Under the pieces are notes generated by a model. It was not told the origin of the DNA. It saw nothing but the letters and a program-made list of their open reading frames with translations, and did not search any database. DNA of 8,484 nucleotides from NCBI GenBank assembly GCA_007116195.1, contig SKIX01000200.1:1-8484 (forward strand), given 5' to 3'. The DNA is from Marinospirillum sp. (GTDB lineage Bacteria; Pseudomonadota; Gammaproteobacteria; Pseudomonadales; Halomonadaceae). This document shows, in pieces, positions 1 through 5,347 of the stretch (its first letter is position 1; every line of letters begins with the position of its first letter). The position numbers and the translations under genes are program-made.

Positions 1-1
1 A

Positions 2-121
2 ACCCTAACCAGCGGCCTTACCAAAACGCTCAACTGGTACCTGGATAACCCAGACTGGGTCAGCTGGTGGTTAGATCAACAGCAACAGCCAAGAAAACGC
101 CGTGTAATTCAAGGCATTTGA
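2..121 (+). CDS. dTDP-glucose 4,6-dehydratase (RmlB-type), C-terminal fragment
   Basis: This is the last 39 codons of a gene whose 5' part lies left of the window, ending at TGA 119-121. The fragment reads TLTSGLTKTLNWYLDNPDWV and then a charged tail. The pattern 'G-L-x-K-T-x-x-W-Y-L-x-N-x-x-W' is the usual C-terminal end of RmlB/RfbB, which converts dTDP-glucose to dTDP-4-keto-6-deoxyglucose on the way to dTDP-rhamnose and related O-antigen sugars. The catalytic Rossmann part (GxxGxxG, YxxxK) is not visible, so another extended-SDR sugar-nucleotide dehydratase or epimerase is possible. It converges on the hybrid kinase gene with only 36 bases between stop codons, and I see no clear terminator in that gap. 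Confidence 0.7.
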   Translation, partial: TLTSGLTKTLNWYLDNPDWVSWWLDQQQQPRKRRVIQGI

Positions 122-157
122 GTCCACCAAGAAACACTTAAAAGCCTGCCAGCTAGC

Positions 158-2503
158 CTATTGCTCTGGAGGAAAGTGCTGGATTAGCTTTGCTTTAAGC
201 TCATCAAAACGAATTGGCTTGCTTAAATAGTCATTCATTCCTGCTTTTAAGCAGGCTTCTCGATCACCTTCCATTGCATTGGCAGTCATCGCAATAATGG
301 TAACAGGGTCAATGCCCGCACGCGCTTCGTATTCACGCAGCTTGCGGGTTGCTTCCAAACCACCCAATACCGGCATCTGCAAATCCATCACCACCAAGTC
401 ATAAGGCTTGCTGCTTTCTACTTGAAGTTTATAGGCGTCCAAGCCTTCTTGGCCGTTTACGGCTTGATCTACAAGGCAACCCTGCTTAGCGAGTAGAGTT
501 GAAGCTAGCTTACGATTAACAGGGTTATCTTCGACTAAAAGCGTGCGTATGGCAGCGGGTGTTGAAGCCTCTTGCGAGCACTCGGCCAGCCTGGGTTCTT
601 GCTGGGTAACTGCAGGTTGCTCTGCAACAGCAAAAGGCAAAACAAACTCAAAGCAGCTGCCCTCACCTTCACGGCTTTGAACATGAATTTCTCCACCCAT
701 GAGTTGAACCAGTTGGCTGGATATCGACAAACCCAAACCCGTTCCCCCAAATTCGCGAGTCGTCGATGCATCAGCTTGGGAAAAGGCTTCAAAAATTGCC
801 TGTAGCTGGTTTTCAGCAATACCGACACCTGTATCCGTCACTGCAAACTGCAAGCTAGCTTGCTGGCCTTTAACAGCGAGCCGTTTAACTGCTAGCTGTA
901 TCCAGCCTTGATGAGTAAATTTAATGGCATTACCCACCAGGTTAATAATCACTTGACGTAACCGGGTAGGGTCACCTTGCAGGTATTGGGGTACCTCAGG
1001 CTCTAGGATCAAGCTTAGCTTCAAGCCTTTTTCTTCTGCTCGATTGGCCAGTATCTTGTGAATTTGCTCTAACAAGGCATAAAGATCAAATTGAACGTTT
1101 TCCAACTGCAGTTTATTGGCTTCTATTTTCGAAAAGTCGAGAATATCATTCAGAATGGTCAGCAAGGCTTCAGCTGAATCTCTCACAATAACCAAGTATT
1201 CCTGTAGCTCTTCTGGGTTTTGGGTATCCAGAGCCAAATTAGTCATACCAATAATCCCATTCATGGGTGTGCGAATTTCATGGCTCATGTTGGCTAAAAA
1301 TTCGCTTTTTGCCTTATTGGCAGCCTCGGCAGCTTCCTTCGCGCTCAAAGCCTCTAACTCAAAAGCCTTACGTTCAGTGATATCAGTACGAATGCCAATA
1401 TATTGATAGGGCTGACCTGAGCTATCAATAAAAGGAACCAGGGTAGCGCTAACCCAGTAGTAGCTGCCATCTTTGGCCTGGTTTCTAAGCTCACCTGACC
1501 ACACCTGACCGGCTGTAATGGTCGCCCACATCTGCTCAAAGAAAGCCTGGGTGTGGTAGCCTGAATTAACCAGACGATGATTCTTACCCAGCAACTCTGC
1601 ACGAGAATAACCACTGATTTCACAAAACTTATCATTTGCATCAATGATCTCGCCCTTGGCATTAGCCACACTAACAATGGCATGCTGGTTTAGAGCAAAA
1701 ATCTGTTGATTCAGTTGCTGCTGGGTTGCGGCTAGCTGAGCATTACTTGCGGTCAATTTTTGATGTGCTCGGCTCATACGACTCATCGCCAGCCACATCA
1801 TCGCTAATAAGCCCAGGATCAAGAAAGCAGAAAGAATGGCTGCATTAAGCAGGCCTGAGTGTAAACCAGCTCCAACCTGGTCCAACTTGCGGCGAATTTC
1901 TATTACACCACGAACATCACCAACCTCCCAGTCTGTTTTTGGCGAACCTGGGTAAGTGTTGTGGCACTGAACACAGGCCGCTTCCATGCGATCAGGTGCA
2001 GCAAAACGTAGAGTGCGTTCCCCGCCAAGTGTTTCAACACGGTAAAAAGCCGCGTCAGGGTCAGAGGTCAGTGCCTGAAGCGCATCTTTTTGAAAAGGAT
2101 CGAGTGTGCGGCTTTCTTCCCTGTAAGGAAAGGGAAGGTCACTGTAGAGATTAACCTCCACCCCACGCTGACCTTCAGACATAAACTCACCAAAATCTAG
2201 AATAAAAGTCGCGGGTAAGGGCAAGGAACCTTCTTCTTGCAGGTAGTGCGGACTAATGTGCATGCCGCTTTTTCTGGCACGAGGAACAATTTCTTGAGTG
2301 TAGAAGTTACGAAACTGGGTTACCGAGTAGGCAAAAGTACGAGCATCTTCTCGGGCAGTAATCAACTGATGCTGCTGCATTTGGGTGGACAGGTACCACA
2401 AAATACCTCCAGCACCTAAGGTCAACAGCAAACCGGCAAGCAGCAACCATCGCGTAAAAGAAGTGACGTTAGTCAACAGACTAAACTTTGCCAGAAGACC
2501 CAT
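158..2503 (-). CDS. Hybrid sensor histidine kinase with Tll0287-like (DUF3365) haem-type sensor domain
   Basis: A 781-aa inner-membrane hybrid kinase. The N-terminal membrane helix is at about residues 18-38. A periplasmic Tll0287-like/DUF3365 domain (about 45-210) carries CVQCH at 177-181, a c-type haem attachment motif. A second membrane helix is at about 217-240 and a PAS domain at about 269-377, ending in the typical DITERK. HisKA has the phospho-acceptor His408 in MSHEIRTP. HATPase_c has N-box Asn521/Asn525, DTGVGI from 557 and GGTGLGL at 586-592. The C-terminal receiver has acidic Asp659, phospho-acceptor Asp707, Thr740 and Lys762. The likely role is redox, haem or ligand sensing in the periplasm with phosphorelay to an unidentified partner, as there is no HPt domain and no adjacent partner. 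I start at ATG 2503-2501 because AGGG lies 9 bases upstream. A TTG three codons earlier would abut that site directly. Confidence 0.9.
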   Translation of the reverse strand: MGLLAKFSLLTNVTSFTRWLLLAGLLLTLGAGGILWYLSTQMQQHQLITAREDARTFAYSVTQFRNFYTQEIVPRARKSGMHISPHYLQEEGSLPLPATFILDFGEFMSEGQRGVEVNLYSDLPFPYREESRTLDPFQKDALQALTSDPDAAFYRVETLGGERTLRFAAPDRMEAACVQCHNTYPGSPKTDWEVGDVRGVIEIRRKLDQVGAGLHSGLLNAAILSAFLILGLLAMMWLAMSRMSRAHQKLTASNAQLAATQQQLNQQIFALNQHAIVSVANAKGEIIDANDKFCEISGYSRAELLGKNHRLVNSGYHTQAFFEQMWATITAGQVWSGELRNQAKDGSYYWVSATLVPFIDSSGQPYQYIGIRTDITERKAFELEALSAKEAAEAANKAKSEFLANMSHEIRTPMNGIIGMTNLALDTQNPEELQEYLVIVRDSAEALLTILNDILDFSKIEANKLQLENVQFDLYALLEQIHKILANRAEEKGLKLSLILEPEVPQYLQGDPTRLRQVIINLVGNAIKFTHQGWIQLAVKRLAVKGQQASLQFAVTDTGVGIAENQLQAIFEAFSQADASTTREFGGTGLGLSISSQLVQLMGGEIHVQSREGEGSCFEFVLPFAVAEQPAVTQQEPRLAECSQEASTPAAIRTLLVEDNPVNRKLASTLLAKQGCLVDQAVNGQEGLDAYKLQVESSKPYDLVVMDLQMPVLGGLEATRKLREYEARAGIDPVTIIAMTANAMEGDREACLKAGMNDYLSKPIRFDELKAKLIQHFPPEQ

Positions 2504-2532
2504 TTTCAACAACCCTGATCAATAAGAAAACA

Positions 2533-2559
2533 ATTAAAGCGCTCTTTAAGCGGTGTTAA
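2533..2559 (-). promoter_or_regulatory. Candidate sigma70 promoter of the hybrid kinase gene, with internal inverted repeat
   Basis: Read on the minus strand, a -35-like TTAACA (2559-2554) is followed after 15 bases by a -10-like TTTAAT (2538-2533), about 30 bases before the kinase ATG. The spacer is shorter than the ideal 17. A perfect inverted repeat, TTAAAG-CGCT-CTTTAA (2534-2549), fills most of the spacer and overlaps the -10, so it could be a repressor site. Both readings rest on motif matching only. Confidence 0.35.
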
Positions 2560-2788
2560 ACCCTGAAACTGGCTGCTACTCTATTTGGTTGCCGTAAGAA
2601 ACCCCCTCCCATTTTTCATGGGTGGCATTTCTTCAAGTTGACTGAAGCTCTGTACCGATAACAACGGACAAGGGCACTAACAAGGATGAACACAATAGAG
2701 TTTACCTGGAATAGCCGCATTACTCAGCCTAACCACCACTCAAATGCTTTTTAATATTCAGTTTCCTTATAGCTTTATTCAAGCAAGG

Positions 2789-2817
2789 TTTACAAGGGGT
2801 CTAAAGGTTATTTTAAT
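2789..2817 (+). promoter_or_regulatory. Candidate sigma70 promoter of the ABC1 kinase gene
   Basis: TTTACA (2789-2794, 5 of 6 to TTGACA) is followed by exactly 17 bases and TTTAAT (2812-2817, 5 of 6 to TATAAT). Transcription would begin near 2824, about 25 bases before the 5-codon leader ORF and about 38 before the ABC1 start codon. This is the best promoter match I see in the region. Confidence 0.5.
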
Positions 2818-2847
2818 GAAGACCAACCTAGTCAAGGAACACCTTTT

Positions 2848-2865
2848 ATGAAGCTGCCAGCATGA
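2848..2865 (+). promoter_or_regulatory. Five-codon leader ORF (MKLPA) overlapping the ABC1 start codon
   Basis: AAGGA at 2834-2838 lies 9 bases upstream of ATG 2848-2850, which opens a 5-codon reading frame (MKLPA) ending at TGA 2863-2865. That stop overlaps the ABC1 start (ATG 2862-2864) in an ATGA arrangement. The ABC1 ATG has no ribosome site of its own, and no alternative in-frame start lies between it and the in-frame TAG at 2829-2831. The simplest reading is that ribosomes load on the minicistron and re-initiate at ABC1 by translational coupling. A sequencing indel that merges the two frames is the main alternative. Confidence 0.4.
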
Positions 2866-4214
2866 CCCATCGCTCCAAACCTATACGCACCAGCCGCCTC
2901 AGCCGCATGAGCCTAATGGGGCGCCTAGCTGGTGGTGTTGCCGGCAGCATTTTGGCAGAAGGTGCTCGACGTTGGCAACGAGGAGAAGCTTGGAATCTAA
3001 AGGAGCAGGCCTTAACACCTGCTAACCTGAAGCGGGTTAGCACTCAACTATCAGAAATGCGTGGTGCAGCCATGAAGCTAGGCCAGCTGATTTCCATGGA
3101 TGCTGGACACCTGATACCGCCCGAACTCAACCAGCTGTTATCTCAGCTACGCAAGGATGCTCATACCCTGCCCTTGGCACAGCTAGAACCTATTTTAATA
3201 AACTGCTGGGGAAAAGAGTGGCCACAGCTTTTTCAGTGCTTTAGCTACACCCCCCTGGCTTCTGCTTCCATAGGCCAAGTCCACACTGCTGTAACCCAGG
3301 ATGGGCAGTCACTAGCCATCAAAGTCCAGTATCCTGGTGTAGCCAAGAGTATTGCCAGCGACCTGAACAATGTTGCAACACTACTGCGCTGGAGTCGACT
3401 ACTACCCGCTGACTTAGATATTAGCCCTTTGGTTGCCGAAGCCAGGGAACAGCTGGTTTTAGAAACCGACTATCAACAAGAAGCAAGATACTTAGAAACC
3501 TTCCGAGCTTTGCTTGCCCAAGACAAAAACTTGGTTGTACCCAAGCTAAATAAGCATTTAAGCCATGCAAACCTTCTTGTCATGAGCTTTTTGCCCGGTC
3601 ACCCGATCGAAACTCTAGAAACCGCAAGTCAAGCTGAGCGTAACCACTGGGTTAGAATACTATTTAAACTTTTCTTTCGTGAGCTCTTCGAGTTTCGCTG
3701 GGTTCAGACCGATCCTAACTATGCAAACTTTCTTATCGACCGCGATAACCAACAACTTGGTTTGATTGATTTTGGTGCAGTACGCCCTTACCCGCTAGCA
3801 ACGAGTGAAGCTTACAGGGATTTAATGCGAGGGATGGCACTCAACAGCGAAGCAAGCATGAGTTCTGCAGCCAGACAACTAGGCTACTTTTCACCGAATA
3901 TCAACAGCCAACAGCAAGCAACACTTATTAGGATGATGAAAATAGCTAGTGAGCCGCTGCGTTGCTCTGGAACTTATAATTTTGCCGAGTCGAATCTAGT
4001 TGAACGACTCAGTGATCTAGGTTTCAAGCTGAGCTTTGATCACAACTACTGGCATCTTCCACCCGTTGAAGCACTTTTATTGCACCGTAAACTAGCAGGG
4101 CTTTTCTTACTAGCACAGCGCTTAAAGGCGCAAATAGCTGTAGCTGAACTGGCCGAACCCTATCTTGCGAGGCCTGATCACATTTTGCCGATCCGTCCAG
4201 CCTCTGTGCCCTAG
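2862..4214 (+). CDS. ABC1/AarF-family atypical kinase, COQ8 (ADCK3)-like
   Basis: A 450-aa protein of the ABC1/UbiB atypical kinase family, members of which support ubiquinone biosynthesis or lipid homeostasis, probably through an ATPase-like activity. Visible motifs are KLGQ at 72-75 (the family KxGQ), the alanine-rich loop ASASIGQVH (133-141), Lys154 in LAIKVQYPG, Glu201 and Glu207 in ETDYQQEA, QTDPNYANF with Asp284 and Asn289, and DFG at 303-305. The QTDPN-x-x-N form is that of eukaryotic COQ8A/B rather than the HxDxHPGN form of E. coli UbiB. An HRKLAG stretch near 408-413 resembles the COQ8 C-terminal region. No strong membrane helix is evident. The start is ATG 2862, coupled to a 5-codon leader ORF. 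It appears monocistronic, with a weak hairpin downstream. Its substrate and exact pathway are not shown by the sequence. Confidence 0.9.
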   Translation: MTHRSKPIRTSRLSRMSLMGRLAGGVAGSILAEGARRWQRGEAWNLKEQALTPANLKRVSTQLSEMRGAAMKLGQLISMDAGHLIPPELNQLLSQLRKDAHTLPLAQLEPILINCWGKEWPQLFQCFSYTPLASASIGQVHTAVTQDGQSLAIKVQYPGVAKSIASDLNNVATLLRWSRLLPADLDISPLVAEAREQLVLETDYQQEARYLETFRALLAQDKNLVVPKLNKHLSHANLLVMSFLPGHPIETLETASQAERNHWVRILFKLFFRELFEFRWVQTDPNYANFLIDRDNQQLGLIDFGAVRPYPLATSEAYRDLMRGMALNSEASMSSAARQLGYFSPNINSQQQATLIRMMKIASEPLRCSGTYNFAESNLVERLSDLGFKLSFDHNYWHLPPVEALLLHRKLAGLFLLAQRLKAQIAVAELAEPYLARPDHILPIRPASVP

Positions 4215-4254
4215 CCAAAATGGCAGCAAAAAACATTAAACCAAACGGTCCGTC

Positions 4255-4277
4255 CCATCTAAGATGGCTCATTTTTT
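4255..4277 (+). terminator. Possible weak terminator after the ABC1 kinase gene
   Basis: CCATC (4255-4259) and GATGG (4263-4267) form a 5-bp stem with a TAA loop, and a run of six T follows at 4272-4277 after four bases (CTCA). Short outer arms CGTC (4251-4254) and GACG (4278-4281) could also pair. The stem is short and the T run is displaced, so this is a weak candidate. Confidence 0.4.
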
Positions 4278-4430
4278 GACGTTGACCGAATCATAGCCGC
4301 GACTGACTGGAAAGCGCTTGGGTACCCAACACCCAATTTTACAGTTACCAACCCTGCAAACGGTCATGCACACTTAATCTATGGTTTAATAACATCAGTT
4401 CGCAGGGCTGAAGATTCATCTACTAAGGCA

Positions 4431-4459
4431 TTGAGATATGCGCTATTTTTGCGTAAATT
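4431..4459 (+). promoter_or_regulatory. Promoter-like signal inside the convergent intergenic region
   Basis: TTGAGA (4431-4436, 5 of 6 to TTGACA), a 17-base spacer and TAAATT (4454-4459, 4 of 6) point rightwards, about 20 bases before the 32-codon ORF at 4480. No recognised gene needs a promoter here, so it would drive a small RNA or small ORF of roughly 160 bases up to the hairpin at 4610-4627. AT-rich spacer DNA often gives such matches by chance. Confidence 0.2.
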
Positions 4460-4576
4460 AAAAAAGATTGTAGGTATCCATGGCGAATAGAGGTGCTAAG
4501 CGCTTACACCCAACTCTTTTGGAGGTGGATGCGAAAAAACGATCAGATGCCGCTTATGACATGTTGAAAAAGTGTT

Positions 4577-4608
4577 AAAAAACAAAACCTACCAAGTATA
4601 GGTGGGTT
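4577..4608 (-). terminator. Intrinsic terminator of the kinase-response regulator operon
   Basis: On the minus strand, AACCCACC (4608-4601) pairs with GGTAGGTT (4593-4586) across a 7-base loop, an 8-bp stem with one G-T wobble. It is followed directly by a TTTTGTTTTTT tract (4587-4577, overlapping the end of the stem). It lies 18 bases beyond the response regulator stop. This is a classic rho-independent terminator layout. Confidence 0.75.
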
Positions 4609-4609
4609 C

Positions 4610-4627
4610 GTCAGCAGTCTGACTTTT
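4610..4627 (+). terminator. Small hairpin with T tract, facing right
   Basis: GTCAG (4610-4614) and CTGAC (4619-4623) form a perfect 5-bp stem with a CAGT loop, followed by TTTT (4624-4627). It touches the response regulator stop codon. It could help end rightward transcription or form a second hairpin in front of the leftward terminator, making this a bidirectional end point. Confidence 0.3.
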
Positions 4628-5318
4628 AACGTTTATCCATCTGAATAAAGTAACCAACTCCTGACTGAGTTACAATTGGATTATTGTCTTTAGTGCAACC
4701 CATTTTCCGACGCAGCCGGTAAATCAGTGAGGTGATGGTTTCAATACTGCTGACTCCGGCTTCACGCTCTAGCTGTTGAAACATTTCATCGCGGGGTAGG
4801 ATGGAGCCATCAGCAGCTAGAAGTAATTTCAAAACAGTGTACTCTGCTTTAGTCAATTGTTCTTGGTGGCCATCCCGGTGAGTGATGCAAGAGCGTTCAG
4901 AACACAGCTTCCAGTTAAAAAAGTAAACGGCTTGTTCGTCTTCATTGTCGTTGGAATTACGGCGTAGGGTGTTGCGCACTCTGAGTTCTAGCTCGCGAGC
5001 ACTAAAGGGTTTAATGACATAATCATCTGCACCTAATTCTAAGCCACGAACACGGCTCGGCTCATCAATACGAGATGATACGATAAAAACAGGAACCTGG
5101 CTTTGTTGGCGCAGCTCAGCTAAAAGATCTAAACCATCAGCATCGGGTAGGTTTAAGTCCAGTAAAACAAGGTCAAAAGTGTGTTGGGTTAGCTGCTGAT
5201 AGAAGCCTGCAGCGCTGGCGGCCAAGCTGACCCGGTGACCATAGGCTTGGAGGTATTCACTAATGAGCTCTCGCAAATGGAGGTCATCTTCCACAACTAA
5301 AATATGAGTTGAAGGCAT
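4626..5318 (-). CDS. OmpR/PhoB-family response regulator
   Basis: A 230-aa cytoplasmic transcription regulator of normal length for the family. The receiver domain (about 4-118) has Asp11/Asp12, phospho-acceptor Asp54 in LLDLNLP, Ser81 in the Thr/Ser switch position and Lys103 in VIKPF. After a short acidic linker (NDNEDE) comes a winged-helix DNA-binding domain (about 130-226) with the LTKAEYTVL entry helix, the recognition helix region SLIYRLRRKM and a C-terminal hairpin TQSGVGYFI, where most relatives have RGxGY. The start is ATG 5318-5316 with GGAG 7 bases upstream. It follows the 7TMR-DISM kinase gene by 29 bases on the same strand, so that kinase is very probably its phosphodonor. The target genes cannot be told from the sequence. 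Confidence 0.93.
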   Translation of the reverse strand: MPSTHILVVEDDLHLRELISEYLQAYGHRVSLAASAAGFYQQLTQHTFDLVLLDLNLPDADGLDLLAELRQQSQVPVFIVSSRIDEPSRVRGLELGADDYVIKPFSARELELRVRNTLRRNSNDNEDEQAVYFFNWKLCSERSCITHRDGHQEQLTKAEYTVLKLLLAADGSILPRDEMFQQLEREAGVSSIETITSLIYRLRRKMGCTKDNNPIVTQSGVGYFIQMDKR

Positions 5319-5347
5319 TTCATTACTCCGCTTTCTTCATTCGAACA

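Larger units (their letters stand above)
2504..2861. other. Divergent intergenic control region (358 bases)
   Basis: This stretch separates the divergent hybrid kinase (-) and ABC1 kinase (+) genes. Besides the two promoter candidates and the leader ORF listed separately, it holds an imperfect hairpin at 2596-2633. The outer arms are AAGAAA and TTTCTT, and the inner arms are CCCAT (2608-2612) and ATGGG (2618-2622) around a TTTTC loop. A second small hairpin follows (CTTCA 2631-2635, TGAAG 2643-2647) and shares bases with the end of the first. I find no convincing protein gene here; a 22-codon ATG ORF at 2686-2754 lacks a properly spaced ribosome site. Confidence 0.6.
4215..4625. other. Convergent intergenic region (411 bases) with unexplained signals
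   Basis: This stretch lies between the ends of the ABC1 kinase (+) and the response regulator (-). It contains a perfect 12-bp palindrome TTGGGTACCCAA (4318-4329), distant complementary arms CCCTGC (4352-4357) and GCAGGG (4402-4407), and a promoter-like pair at 4431-4459. A near-perfect hairpin GGTGcTAAGCGCTTAcACC sits at 4492-4510, and a 32-codon ATG ORF at 4480-4578. Terminator hairpins close the right end. The ORF product is charged, ends in MLKKC and matches no family I recognise. Only a weak AGGT lies upstream of it. A small RNA, a small protein or decayed sequence are all possible. Confidence 0.5.

Noticed and set aside
122..157. Possible terminator between the RmlB-type gene and the hybrid kinase gene
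   Set aside because: No convincing stem and no T run on either strand in these 36 bases.
2504..2512. TTG start that would add three residues to the hybrid kinase
   Set aside because: The AGGG ribosome site lies immediately next to this TTG, leaving no spacing, but is 9 bases from ATG 2503.
2686..2754. 22-codon ATG ORF in the divergent spacer (+)
   Set aside because: AAGG touches the ATG with no spacing, the product is unrecognisable, and such short frames are expected by chance.
4214..4224. GCCA-AAA-TGGC mini-hairpin at the ABC1 stop codon
   Set aside because: Only four pairs, and an A run follows rather than a T run, so it is not a terminator for the + strand gene.
4488..4510. GAGGTGC followed by a hairpin, briefly suggestive of a lysine riboswitch
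   Set aside because: The remaining helices and conserved junction bases of that riboswitch are absent, and no lysine gene follows.
4529..4567. 12-codon ORF after a strong GGAGG at 4521-4525 (+)
   Set aside because: The ribosome site is only about 3 bases from the ATG and the frame is too short to support as a gene.
5323..5340. Another 5-codon ORF (MKKAE) between the sensor kinase and the response regulator (-)
   Set aside because: It has no ribosome site of its own, and its last codons overlap the GGAG that serves the regulator start. It resembles the ABC1 leader only by chance.
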